Translations under genes and position numbers: made by a program
Assembly: GCA_963921825.1 (NCBI GenBank)
Contig: OY997588.1
Location: 134,075,203 to 134,139,202 of the forward strand
Direction of reading: 5' to 3'
DNA: 64,000 bases
Source of the DNA: Erodium maritimum
Lineage: Eukaryota > Streptophyta > Magnoliopsida > Geraniales > Geraniaceae
The notes under the pieces: model-generated
Databases searched by the model: none
What the model was told of the DNA's origin: nothing
Seen by the model: only the letters and a program-made list of their open reading frames with translations
In this document: positions 1 to 21,404 of the stretch, piece after piece
How positions within the stretch are numbered: position 1 is the first letter of the stretch
Layout of the letters: each line of letters starts with the position of its first letter

Positions 1-202
1 AACTTTTTTATTGGTGGTCATCATAATACATGATGCGCATAACAGCTGGTTTTCAACCTCCATTTTATTGTGTACAACATAAGATATACATACTTAGTTG
101 TACACGACGTGACCATGATAGGTTCTACTTTGCACTCTTCTTCTCCTCTTACCATTTTGATATTGTGCAGTACAATGGCTTTAATTACTTGTTAATGTGC
201 AG
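1..202 (+). other. Intron of PHOT2 inside the LOV2 coding region
   Basis: No coding match is seen here. The sequence ends in a pyrimidine-rich stretch and an AG at 201-202, immediately before the LOV2 exon that begins with codons for I-F-A-S-D. It is therefore read as the 3' part of an intron. Confidence 0.8.
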
Positions 203-9974
<9,772 letters not shown>

Positions 9975-10315
9975 AGTCATGTCTACTCTACCTGCTGCTA
10001 TTTCAAAATCCTTCATCTTCTATCCGAAGATCGACCCTCTGTTTTGGGCTGTGCATACACCATTGGATTTGGAGGAGACAATTTGAATCTTCATGATTGT
10101 TATTTATCAGTAAGCTGTGGAGTTCCATAATGTTGTATAAGTGAGAGTGGTGGTGAAGTTATGAGTATGGTGTAGAGTAATATGTTTAGCTGGAGAATAA
10201 GAGGAACAACACTTGGGTTGGGGAGGCCAGTCTTTGTACATTCGGATCATTTGTTGGAGTTGTAGTTGACTTGCTGAACCTTATCTAACCCTAAATAAAT
10301 GTTGCCAATAAAGTG
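9975..10315 (+). other. PHOT2 3' UTR with candidate poly(A) signals
   Basis: This follows the PHOT2 stop codon. AATAAA occurs at 10294-10299, with a second AATAAA about ten bases further on, making cleavage near 10320-10340 plausible. The 3' end was inferred from these signals only. Confidence 0.5.
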
Positions 10316-10524
10316 CTATTTTAAGGTTTTGGTTATTGCATTGAGATCATCCTCTATATGGTGGTCTCAGTGTCACTGGTTTATCCTCATCAATAACCAA
10401 CTATATGGTTTAGAAGGGATTGTTTGTGTATGGTGTGACTGTTCATAGCATATAGTATGAAAATCAACGCTTATGTATCCATAAAGTTACACAATTTTCA
10501 TTTGCTTAAGTTATTTTGATTTGT

Positions 10525-10620
10525 CCACTTGAGTTAGCCTAATGGTGAAGAGTTACTCGCGGCCTCACTTCTCTTTGAGGTTACGTGATGACCATGCGTG
10601 GATTTCATTGGATGATGTTG
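10525..10620 (+). repeat. SINE-like remnant between PHOT2 and AP-1 sigma
   Basis: It contains TTAGCCTAATGGTGAAGAG, an A-box-like motif, followed by a degenerate B-box (GGTTACGTGATGACC). Short and diverged; no tail or target duplication was seen. The remaining bases to 11260 are AT-rich without a recognisable gene and would include the 3' UTR of the minus-strand AP-1 sigma gene. Confidence 0.35.
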
Positions 10621-11260
10621 CATATATATTATTATAAAACCAAAATTACCAATAGAACCTATGTGGTTCACAATCTTGTTCAAGTCTTTTCACTCAGTTT
10701 AACAACCTAACCACTTGTAAGAAAAACATTTTCTATTAATGAATGGGGAAGACATCCTCTATTTATACTAGTTACACAGAGGATTCAAATTTAAAGGGAA
10801 ACTTGTAAAACTATGCCTAATAATTGTATGAATTTGTAATATATGCTAGTATAGTTTAAAATTGGAAAACTATGATTTTCAATTTTTTTAGGACAAGAAT
10901 ACCCTTATTATAATATAAAACAAAAATAACTCATATTTAACTAATTCATTCAAATCCATTTCTAAATAAAATTCAGTTTTTATATAAAAATATTTAATTC
11001 AATAACATGACAAATACATGCAATATATACTTGTCAGAACATTTGAAATGCAAAGCATCTTCCCAATAATATTGGACTTTTCACACTATAAAGACAACCA
11101 TGATTTCAAATATTACAAAATTAAATGATAATCAACGTCCATAACTAGCCACACTTGAGAGATAACATTTGCTTTAAAAATATATGAATACAAAGCTGCA
11201 TTCCATCATCATCCAACCAAAATGCAAGAAGTAAAGCATGAAGGAATAGGCTATCATACA

Positions 11261-13343
11261 CTACTTTGTGGCCTGTGCAATTATATTGCTTATTGAACTG
11301 GCCTGCTCTTTTGCAGTCTCCACCAATGAATCCTGCAACCCAGTTCCCAACGAATCAAAAAACTGCAAATGTGACAGAATTCAAGGATTTGCCAAACAAG
11401 AGAAAATTATACCTGTGCAGCTATCAATCGTGCCACAATTTTCTTGCTTGGTTCTTGAAGTTCACCAGCAATCAAAACCTCGTCCAGTATATAGTAGGCC
11501 TTCAAAATCAACAGCAGAAAAACATGGTTTCACATATACACTTCACATAAGATATCATGTACTAGCATGGCATATTTGTAATATCTCTCTTTTCTTCTGA
11601 TACAGTGATAGATGGATACGGATAAGCGTGTGCCAATTACCTTGTGGAAGTTGAAGATCAAGTCCAACTCACAGACCTAAGGAAAAAGAACATAATACAA
11701 TAAACAATATATACTCAGCACTGGCAGAGTAAAAAGAGTAATGACAATACATGCCTATAACTAATATATTAAAAATAGAATCCTGATACATTAATCATGT
11801 CACGGTTCAATTTACTCACACTGCCAAAGTACCGGTCCAAGATCTCAACGTAATGGTGGATAATTTCAAGAACCTCTAATTCATTGTCATCTTGATCAAT
11901 GCACATGCAGAAATACAGACTAGCATATCTGTAATACAAGGTCAGCATAACCAAATCAGTTGATCATATCTAAGAACAGAAAACACTACGCATAAAATTC
12001 TAATTATAGTGTGAACTCAATGGTATATGCATGCATTATTACCTTTTATAGACAACTTTGAATCCTCTCCAATCCACAAAATTACAGAGCTTCGGCCCAC
12101 GATTAAGAATCACTCCACTGAGCTCACGGATAACCTTTTTGAAATGCATACAAATTATAACAGTAATTGTTAAGCATTGGCAGGGCAGGGTACAATCAGT
12201 AAGTTCGAATAACAAGCACCAGAGTTAAGTACTGCATACTTTATAGTAATCGATATAATTATCATATAGATCATGGGCCATTCGGATACATAGATATGAA
12301 ATGTTAATGTAAAAATGGACATTTCCAGGCTATACCTTACTTCTTTCCTTTTGCGGATAAGGTGAGTACCATTTTGTCAACCTCACTTTTCCTTGTCGAC
12401 TTATGAGAAGCACAAAATGAATCTGAGACACAAATAGAAGGCACAGAAAGCATTAACATAGCAACAATGTCAGTACTAGAAACATTAGAAATCGATAGAT
12501 GATAAGGATTCAGCCATGTAGAGGCAGTAAGACACAGAAAGTGGCATCTCAAAAACTTATATATTAAGCTCTTATACAGAAGAATTATCAAAACATGAAT
12601 AATGAATCATCACCTGGATCTACTTATTTCATAGTAAGTGTGATACAAATGTAATGTTCATGATTACTATCAATTAGAAGAATCAACAAAACCCAACACT
12701 CCGCACGAGCTACATGAACCATCAGCTCCATTGAGGTACTATAATAGAGATCCCAATTCCAAGACAAGAAGCAAAATGTTCATGGGGGCATAAACACCAA
12801 AAAGAAGATCTAAAATCGACATTCAACCATGTTAAACTCAATTTTGATTAAAATATTGGTTGAGAATGAATCTATATTCCAACACCATCTAGAGATAACA
12901 GTGTAATTCCCAGCTCAGCTCATACACCAAGTAACTGCAAATATAATTCTATTACATAGCAAGGATACATAGACCCATTTGATATCAAATTTCAATTTAA
13001 AACAAAAAAAATGTTACAAAAATTTAAGATGAAGGATCAAAGAAAAACCCAAAATCAGATACAAGCACACCCAGATCCCAGATACGATATTTCGATCTAC
13101 GGACGACCCAGATCTTAAATGGAAAATTTTAATATTCTTATGAATAAAACAAGGCATATATACATAAAACGACATAATTAAACAGAGAGGAGGAATCAAA
13201 ACTCATGAAATCACGCAGTTTATGAATCAATAATCCACCAGCAGAAGCAAAAGACTTCATTGGAAAAAAGTGGAAATGAAATGAAGTGATCCGTAGATTT
13301 AGCACAGGAACCAGAGGAGTAAAGAGCGAAATTCACTCACCAT
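11261..13343 (-). CDS. AP-1 complex subunit sigma (clathrin adaptor small chain)
   Basis: Seven exons on the minus strand: 13343-13341 (ATG alone), 12422-12336, 12134-12043, 11928-11820, 11676-11641, 11499-11413, 11332-11261 (TAG). They join to 161 residues, the usual length for plant AP-1 sigma. Diagnostic stretches are [79 protein letters not shown] and a C-terminus ending in ATK. The protein is a small longin-fold subunit of the AP-1 adaptor that sorts cargo into clathrin-coated vesicles at the trans-Golgi network/early endosome. The start codon forms an exon of its own, followed by GTGAGT. The gene converges with PHOT2. Nothing suggests a defect. AP-2 sigma is the alternative, but the sequence pattern is that of AP-1. 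Confidence 0.95.
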
Positions 13344-13439
13344 TGTACAAGTATGAAGATGGAGATGATGATGAAGATGCTCGGTCCCAAAAATCTCTCG
13401 TTCGATTTTACGACGAGTCTATGATTTTCAGTTTCTGCA

Positions 13440-13447
13440 TTTATATA
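13440..13447 (-). promoter_or_regulatory. TATA box for the AP-1 sigma gene
   Basis: The minus strand reads TATATAAA about 97 bases upstream of the start codon at 13343. That position leaves room for a 5' UTR of roughly 65-70 bases. Predicted from sequence only. Confidence 0.5.
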
Positions 13448-13615
13448 TTATGATTTATTTTTTGTTTGTTTCTGAAAAGACAGAGAGGGCGAAGAAGCGC
13501 TCTGATATGATGGGCCTTTGCTGAGGATAAATCTCGGCCCAACTTTCTGAATTCAACATTATTCCAGACGTAAGCATGACTTTTTTTATAGCAAAATTAT
13601 GAGTCATTTCTTGAA

Positions 13616-15318
13616 GGGTAAATTCCACCTCAACGTCCTAACTATCGGTTTATTTCACCTCAATACCCTAACTATTTTTCGTGGGACCTCAATACCCTAT
13701 AATTGCATTTTCCGTCACTTTCATACCTACCGTCAATTTTCCATCCATTTTGGATGAAAAATGATCATGTGCCTGGCACATGACCCCTATTTTTTTAAAA
13801 ATTCCCAAATTACCCTTAGGTAATTTAAAACCCTAATTTATACTACCTATCCCTCTTCCTCACCCCACTTTTTCTCGTCCATCACTCCCTCTCTCCACCT
13901 CCAAGGCTCCTCAACCATTCTCTCTCAACATATCTCGTATTTGGCTCCTCAACCATTATCTCTCAACATATCTCCCTCTCTCCACCTCCATGGCTCCTCA
14001 ACCCTCCCCAGATTCACGAGCTCCACCGCCATCAACCTCCTTACTCGCCACCACCTCGCCCCGCCGCTGCAGAGAACACAGCCACCGCCGCCGCTGGGTC
14101 GAGGTCGTGCAGATCTGGTCGCCGCCGCCGCTCCTCTCCCTCCCCACCACAGCTCCGGCCGCTGCTCCTCTCCCTCTCCACCGCCGCTGGGTCGAGTTCG
14201 TGCAGATTTGGTCGAGTTCGTGCAGATCTGGTAGAGTTTGATTAGGTTTTGGGTTTTCATCTGAATATGGGGGTTTTGAGTTTTGGTTTAAACCAGATTC
14301 AAGAACGAAATTTAATTTCATTTGGTTTTTGAAAATTCTGTATGGTCCACGGGTTTGATGATCGAAAATTCTGTATTGGTTTTTAAGTTTAATTTCATTT
14401 GGTTTTTAATAGGATGAACGTAATTTTGGGGATTTGAGGTTGGGTTTGACGTAGTGTATGGTCCAGCTTTATGGTTGTTGGAAAATTCTGAATATTTTAC
14501 CGTTTGGATGATGATGAAAAACTTGGGAGTACTGCTGGGTATTCTGCAATATCAAGAACAATTTATCCATAAAAGAATTTCCTATTAAGAAGTAAAGAAT
14601 TAAAAATAAATTATTAAAAGTCATTTTTGAGAATTATTTAAGAATTTCCTGTTTCATCATAACAGTTTCATCACCAAAAGTCACGATAATTAAGAAGTAA
14701 ATAATTAAAAGAGAACAAAAAAAATATTAAGTAAAATAAACCATTTCTGAAAAATTATTAAAATAAATCACCAAGATTGGGAAGCAAAATGAACAAAAAA
14801 AAAGAAATTTAATAAGTAAAGAATTAAAAATAATTAAAATTGATTTGTAATAATTAAAATCTTTTTTTGAATAATTAAAACTGATTTTTAATAATTAAAA
14901 TTGATTTGTAATAATTAAAATCTGATTTTTTAAATAAAAACTGATTTTCTTAAGTAAATTATATATATTTTTTTAAATACAAAATGATTTAAAAAAAATA
15001 AAATCTAATTTTTATAAAATAAAAAACTGATTTTATAAAATAAATAAAATAAAATAAAATAGTTTTTGAAATTCAATGGCATTGGTTTGAAAATTTGTAT
15101 GGTAGTAAGGGGTATTTTGGACTTTTTAGGTGTTTGGATGGAAAAATGGATGGAAAATTGACTGAAACTAACGGCATGTACTAAAATGACGGAAAATGCA
15201 ATTCTAGGGTACTGAGGTGCCACGAAAATTAGTTAGGGTATTGAGGTGAAATAAACCGATAGTTAGGGTATTGAGGTGAAATAAACCGATAGTTAGGGTA
15301 TTGAGGTGAAATTTACCC
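13616..15318. mobile_element. Non-autonomous Mutator-like element (MULE), 1.7 kb, possibly Pack-MULE
   Basis: Long terminal inverted repeats begin GGGTAAATT at the left and end AATTTACCC at the right. They share over 100 bases of inverted similarity (blocks such as CACCTCAATACCCTAACTA). Flanks carry a near-perfect 9-bp target duplication: TTTCTTGAA at 13607-13615 and TTTCTTAAA at 15319-15327. Nine bp is the hallmark of Mutator transposition. No transposase is present. The interior has a GC-rich block (13860-14240) with repeated ACATATCTC and GGTCGAGTTCGTGCAGAT units, followed by very AT-rich DNA. The GC-rich block could be a captured host fragment, but no family is recognised. The right repeat carries an extra direct copy of a roughly 31-bp unit (15241-15303). 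Confidence 0.85.
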
Positions 15319-15327
15319 TTTCTTAAA

Positions 15328-16856
15328 AGTAGGGGTGTTCAAAATAGGGGCTTCTTCAGAAAATACCAGTTCTTTGACTATGTTTTTCACAGATTAACGT
15401 GTAAGTTGAACTTTTTCTATAATATAACCGAAGACTAACGGAAATTATCGAGGACCAACAAAATCTGTTAAATTTGACAGAATCCGTGAGAAAAAAAACA
15501 TGTGGGTATTTAAACATTTCTAAATGACCAAAATACCCTCAAATGTTCTAAGTTTCATTCTCAGATCATAACTACTCAACTTTACACTTTACTAATAATT
15601 TATTTTATTCTTTTTTTTCACATATTTATTAACTTAATATTTCAAAAAAAAATAGTTATAAATAGATAAAAACTCTTTTAAAATTTCATAAAATGTGTTA
15701 TTATATATTTATTGTTTCAAAAAAATTAGTATATAAATAAATAAATCTAATTATTTAATAAAATCATATTTAATTACTTTGTATCATATTTTAATTTTTT
15801 CTTTTTTCGAATTAACATTTTAATTATAAGAAATATATACAAAAACATATCTTAGCTACCCACCTTCAACCATCAACAACACACAAGCAGTGTGACTCCT
15901 CTCTCCCTTTTCCCCTCTTAATCCTCTATTTTCTTCATTCCCTCTAGCTCGCCTTCTTCAAGTTCGCAGTAGAAGCTTTAGCGTTCTCAATCCCGTCTGA
16001 CCGGTCTTCTTCTTCCGTTTTTAGATCTGGCGTGATCGGGTCCATTGGCCTTCATCCAAACTGGGCCGTGCTGGTGTTCATCCCGGTCGGAGGTGGTTGG
16101 GTGACCTTCACTCGTCGTTGAGACGCCAGATTCTTCTGTTTGAGCCTCTAGTTACCTCGTTGGAGCTACAACACCAAATGGTCATCAATAGTCCCTATTA
16201 CTCCATGTTGAACATCTCCAGAATTAAAATAACCAATAAATAAGATTTTAAAAAGAGTGACTAAAAAATAATGAACAATTCAATAGTTAATGAAAATTAT
16301 AATAATTATAATTTATAAAAAAGAATTATCGAAAGCAAAAATTAGTATTTCAGTATTTTTATAAATTGAAAAAATAGTATTGTCTACCGATATAATCTGA
16401 GAAAATAGAAGTATAGTTTGGAGGGGAAAAAGTCTATTTGTATACTCCGTTAAGGCTCCATCCATTTTTGGACGGAATCTGTTAGTTATTAACATTTTCC
16501 ATTAGTCATATGTTGTCTTATAAAAAAGTTGAACTCCACAAGTGCTGTTCTGATAACGAAAGTCAAATAACCGGTGAGTAGCGGAGTTTCCCCTTCAAAA
16601 TATTATCGGAACATGTTCCATATCTTAATCTATCCGGATTGCTTACGATGAGCTTTAACCCCTGGAAAATAGTATGGGTTACAGATTCAAAAACCAAAAA
16701 TCGAAAATTAATGATACGTTGTACGGTTGTTTGGTAGTCAGATAGTGGACAACTTATCTTATTCGTTTAATTTAAATATAATATTTTATCTAGAAAAAAT
16801 ATCAGATTAGTACTCTTAAATAAGCGTTTTTATCACTTTAGATACCTTAATTAATT
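15328..16856. other. AT-rich intergenic DNA, no gene recognised
   Basis: Mostly AT-rich sequence. A pyrimidine-rich patch (15890-16150) resembles the GC-rich portions of nearby mobile elements, but has no open frame of recognisable family. TAGGGGTGTTCAAAAT at about 15332 looks like a hAT terminus, but no matching partner end was found. Confidence 0.5.
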
Positions 16857-16868
16857 TTATCATTAGAA

Positions 16869-17988
16869 TGTGTCATCTACTAGGTTCTGCTAGGGTTTGA
16901 GACCTCTCAACTCTAGCCTCCGTCTATGATGTCGTCGTCTTTCTCCTTGAAGCCGTCGCCATGCTCTAAGGCGCCACTGGGAGTTCGAGCATCCATTGCT
17001 CTTGTCCTGGAAGCTCTAGCCGGATCTCGAGCACCGACGACTGCACCGCAATCCGTTGTTGTAGCAGTCGTCGTGCACCCTGTAAGCGAAGAAACAGTTC
17101 TCCCTTGTGTCACAGGTCTCGATTCCGGCCCTCTCTCTACTAGGGTTTCGTCGCCCTTGGCACAGGCGCGTCGTCGCCGCCGCTCCCGGCTTCTGTTCGG
17201 CTCCCGTTCTCCCCCTCCCCACGATTCGGCTAGTCCTCGATCGTGGTCCTGGCAGCAACAACGCCGGCAAGGAGCCACATCCATGGCACAAGCGTCGCGC
17301 TGCCGCTTTTCCCGGCCAAGGTCCGGTCCCTCTCCGCCAAGGAAGCCGCCATCATTGTATCCGCCTCCGTGACCACCACCGTGGGGTACGATGATCACCT
17401 GGTCGCTTGCTTCTCCAGTCCGGATCTTCGCCCATGACCTTGCTCTGGGTTTCCTGCTGGGCGGCGCATTCCGGTGGTTGTCGACTGCTTCTCCAACGCG
17501 AAACTCGCCGCCTCTACATCTGCCAGTGAAGCCGCTATCACTGGATCTGCCTCCTTGGCCTCCTCTGCGGCTTCCTCCTCGATCTCGGGTCGTTTGGCCC
17601 TGGTTTATTTTATCGTTTATGATCTGTTTTTGCAGGGCTAATGATCATTGAGCAACGATTCAAAGCTTTCTCCAAAGAAATCAGGGACTTTTTCCGAAAT
17701 GATTCTCTGATTCACATCTACCATCGTCGCTCGGACGTACACAAACTCGGTTTTATAACGAAAGAAACGTGTCTCCTTCAGGGGACCCAGCGGCTTATAG
17801 GCCCTACCTTGAGCAGTGTTCGTCAATTGATTTTAGTTTCTGTTTTAGTTAGCCTTAATGGCGATCCGTTCGACAACGTCCTGGACGTTTACATAGTTAC
17901 AAGGGTTGTTGTATTTGTCTCGTTAGAGCCCTCAAATTTGTACTAACACTTTTTCAAGGAATGAAAGTTGCAATTACTCAAAAAAAAA
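16869..17988 (+). mobile_element. Short non-autonomous non-LTR retroelement with poly(A) tail (family 2)
   Basis: The element has a GC-rich front half (begins near CTAGGGTTTGAG) and a terminal A run at 17980-17988. Flanking duplications are TTATCATTAGAA (16857-16868) and TTATCATTAAAA (17989-18000), 11 of 12 identical, as expected for target-primed reverse transcription. The 3' half shares the block CACATCTACCATCGTCGCTC and the tail layout with the element at 56664-57495, so both belong to one family. The open frames of up to 161 codons in the GC-rich half overlap on both strands and match no family I know. No reverse transcriptase is present, so mobilisation in trans by a LINE is inferred. 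Confidence 0.75.
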
Positions 17989-18000
17989 TTATCATTAAAA

Positions 18001-18596
18001 AGGTATCTTAAATTACCATCGGTAACACTTTAGTTTATGGCGTTAACTTTCTATCCAAAAGCATAAAAAGATCAAAATACCCCTCACTTACTATCAAATT
18101 TTAAAACTCATGCCCTTGATTTTTTTTAAATAGTTTTTATTTATTCAATAAAAATCAGCTTTATTATTAAAAAAATTAGTTTTATTCTTAAAAATTCAGT
18201 TTTTATTGTGAAAAATAATTTTTATTTTTTTAAAATAAATTTTATTTTTAAATTCAGTTTTATTTTTAAATTTCAGTTTTTATTTTTTCTAAATCAAATT
18301 TATTTAAAAAAAATCAGTTTTTATTCCTTTTTCTTTTTAATTTCAGTAAAAAAAATTCAGAAATTGATTTTCTGTAGGTCTTTTTATTTTCTGTTTTATT
18401 ATTTACGTTATAATTTTTTGAACTTTTTTATTCATTTTCGTTACTGATTTTCCTTAATTCTTTAAAAGTAAAATCAAGACTTTGAATTTACCTGGAACTA
18501 CTGTCCAAAAAATACAAGACTTCGAATTTCCTTTTTTATTGTTCCCTCAGAACTCAACGTACTCCTATCAATTCATTCTCCTCCAATTTGTAAACA
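18001..18596. other. AT-rich intergenic DNA
   Basis: Poly-T and TTTTTATT-rich sequence with repeated TCAGTTTTTATT motifs. No gene is recognised. Confidence 0.5.
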
Positions 18597-18605
18597 TTAA
18601 AATTT

Positions 18606-18801
18606 GGGTTAATATCATAAAGCACCACATAAGTATACACGTTTTTCAAATAACACATTCAGTTACAATTTTTTCATATGGCACACCTATGTACCGACAA
18701 ATTATCAGTGTTGATACATAGGTGTGCCACATGAAAAAATCATAACTTAGTGTGTTATTTGAAAACGTGTATATTTGTGTGGTGCTTTATGATATTAACC
18801 C
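18606..18801. mobile_element. Mutator-type MITE, 196 bp, near-perfect hairpin
   Basis: The element begins GGGTTAATATCATAAAGCAC and ends with its inverse. Nearly the whole length forms an inverted repeat around a short loop near 18700-18715. It is flanked by a perfect 9-bp duplication, TTAAAATTT, at 18597-18605 and 18802-18810. The 9-bp duplication and GGGTTA terminus place it with the Mutator-like elements of this window. Confidence 0.88.
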
Positions 18802-19034
18802 TTAAAATTTTGTTTCATCTCCATAATTTAATGTACTCATTTTGTTACCTCAGCTGACATGTCAACTCTACACAGTCCTGACCATCCATCTGCTCAACTC
18901 GACTACACAAACCTCCTCTGCATACCCATAATATGACCTTGCATTCTAATCCCAAGTCGAAAGTCCTCACTGCGACCATTTCCCCCTCCCCAATCATTGA
19001 ACCCGCCTCTTTTACCCAGACCTTTAAAATTCAG

Positions 19035-19378
19035 GAATGGAAAAATTCAATGAATAATAAGATGTAGGCACTCCAAGACAATAACACACATGACTAGGTT
19101 CTTACCCCTTAGAATGGAAATGTAGTGGTAAACAGATGGATTTACAAAATCAAATGTAAATCAAATGGTTCTATGGAGCGTTATAAGGCTCGCCTAGTGG
19201 CTCCTGGTTTCACTCATGATTTTGTTATTGATTAGACAGACACGTTTAGTCCGGTAGTGAAACCCACAACCATTTGAAAATTTCTAACAATTGTTGTCTC
19301 TCGAGGGTGGTCCCTTTGGCAAATGGATGTAAGTAATGCTCTTCTCCATGGTGATTTACAAGAGACCGTGTTTATGGT
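19035..19378 (+). pseudogene. Ty1/copia reverse-transcriptase fragment with stop codons
   Basis: One continuous frame shows the conserved copia RT order: [54 protein letters not shown]. No frameshift is needed, but at least five in-frame stops are present (for example at the TGA where family members have Arg before KFL). The fragment ends abruptly where the LTR at 19379 begins. Integrase, RNase H and LTRs of this copia element are not seen. The DNA from 18811 to 19034 before it carries no recognised gene. Confidence 0.85.
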
Positions 19379-21389
19379 TGTAAGACCCACCCCCGGTCGA
19401 TCCCGGTAGAACCGGTGAATCCTAGCTAAGTTTGACTTTCGGCCGGAAAAGTCAACCGATGACTCGGAAAGTCAGTCGGGACCTTTCCGGGGCCCAAAAA
19501 GCTTAGCCATTAGCACGGTTAGCTTAGTTGGGTCGTTTCCTTCAGTTTGACTGTTATATTGTTAAAGTCAACCGTCGGTCAAACTTGGGCTTATTATCGG
19601 TTGGTTTTCGATAAAATCTTGAAAAGCTGGAATTTAATTAAGTGGGAGTGACCACACATGACACTTGTCATGCTTGGCTTGGAGGATGAAAATGGGGCTT
19701 CAAATGACCCTCATACCCTCCTAACTTACCTTTAAAGGGATAAGACCTTAAGGGCTTTTGAGTAAATTGGCATTTTAGGTCATTTAAAGGAAAGGGGAGC
19801 AACAATTCAGCCCATTTACTCTTGTTGCAGCCGAAATTCACTAGTAGAGAGGAGAGGAGGAGCTCACTTTCTTGAGGAAGAAGATAGAGAAGAAAGCTTG
19901 GATTTTGGAGCTTGTTCTTGGTCCTTTTGCCTTCATTTTCACTTCATCTTCTCCATCTCAACTATCTAGAGCTAGGAAAGAAGGAAGAACGTGGACACGA
20001 GTTAGAGGAGCTTTTATCACGCCGGGACCCGAGTGAAGAACGAAGTGGTGACCACCGGGCTTATCGTCAGAGTGTTGAGAGGAAGACCTCGAGGTAGGGA
20101 AAGCCTTAACCCCTCGTTTATGATGCTTAGTATGCATGTTAGGCTAATAAAATTGGAAAGGTCCTAGAAATGCCTATAGGATGCGAATAACTAGCATAAT
20201 TGTCTTTCAATTACTAATAACCGGAAGTGTCTAGGTGTGAACGATTAGGATGCCAATCACTAGTGTAATTCGCTTTCAATACTTGGGAATTGTTTGTCTG
20301 GTAGAGGAGCCTTGGCAAAGCCCTCGGATTAGTTGCGTGATAGGATCACATGCTTGGTTGTTGGTTGCTTAGTGGATAGGCTAAAGAGTCTAATGGAACT
20401 AGTTGAATTGCATGTGTGAATGCTCTTTTGAAGGTTTTTATGAGTGGTTGATTCAACTCGTACTTGATCGTTGATTGTATTCGAATGATTACTTGATTTA
20501 CTTAAATGGTTGCTTGGAGCATCGAGTATGACTGGTTGTACCGAGCGGTGCAATCAGGTGATCGATGCCCCGTTGGTTCGAGACTGGTAAGTGAATGGTA
20601 AGTTGTGATTGTGTGATTAGTGTACTGTGGTTATGTGATTCGTGTACTGTGTGATGTGGTGAATTGGTGATGTGTGAGTTATGCGTGGTAATGACTTGGT
20701 GGTTGTTGGGATTGGAGTATTTCGTGTCGGTTTGAGTGCGTTATTCAAATATGAACTGCTTATTATCAAATTGCCCAAGTGTACGCTTCCTATGGGAGTA
20801 GTACCTTGGTTCCCGAGGACCTAAAATCCTTTGGAGACGTTTCTGAGACTTCCGACGATATGTGCCCTGAAGGGTGTTTCCGATAGTCTCAATGATATGC
20901 GTCTCCTCTGGATTGGAGGGAAAATCCGAGAGGACACATCATATGTGGATCGGAGGGTGGAGACTTCATGTGCCACGACATTGGTTTGGTTACTTGTTAC
21001 TTGTGTTTGTTGAGATCTATCTCGTTGACTTGCTGCTGACTTCATTGAGTTTAAGGTCCACTTTGTTTTATGTTTTCCCTACTGAGCGCAAGCTCACCCC
21101 TATGAGTTTATTGTTGTGTTTATAGGCTTGATTGAGGAGTAGAAGCTCGGGAGCTTCTCGGTGTGGGTGCTTTGTAGAGACTTCGTTCTTGTCACTTTAC
21201 TGTTTTGAACAAACCTTGTGGAGGATTATTATTACACCCCTGGAGGGTTATTTGTGCTTTCAACTGATTTTGTAGATTTGAGTTTCTTATTGGAGGTTTC
21301 CAAGAACTAATTGTTGAACTCTTGCTTTATTGTCATTGATTACTAGTCATGCCTCGGGTCCGGGCAAGAACCGGATTTGGGGCGTGACA
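19379..21389 (+). mobile_element. 5' LTR of a Ty3/gypsy-type retrotransposon
   Basis: The LTR starts TGTAAGACCC and ends GGGGCGTGACA. It is followed three bases later by a primer-binding site. It contains CTACTGAGCGCAAGCTCACCCC (21080-21101), also found in the two related LTRs of this window. Its first 200 bases closely match the reverse complement of the end of the LTR at 24733-26545 (shared block GACTTTCGGCCGGAAAAGTC). The five bases before it are ATGGT, but these do not follow the LTR directly, so this is a 5' LTR and not a solo LTR. It is inserted in the copia fragment. Confidence 0.85.
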
Positions 21390-21392
21390 ATT

Positions 21393-21404
21393 TGGTATCA
21401 GAGC
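21393..21404 (+). other. Retrotransposon primer-binding site (initiator tRNA-Met type)
   Basis: TGGTATCAGAGC is the standard plant LTR-retrotransposon PBS complementary to the 3' end of initiator tRNA-Met. It lies three bases after the LTR end at 21389. Confidence 0.9.

Noticed and set aside
15332..15350. hAT left end TAGGGGTGTTCAAAAT
   Set aside because: No partner terminus with an 8-bp duplication was found.
16913..17398. 161-codon minus-strand frame and overlapping plus-strand frames
   Set aside because: They lie in the GC-rich half of a non-LTR element where several frames are open at once; no protein family is recognisable.
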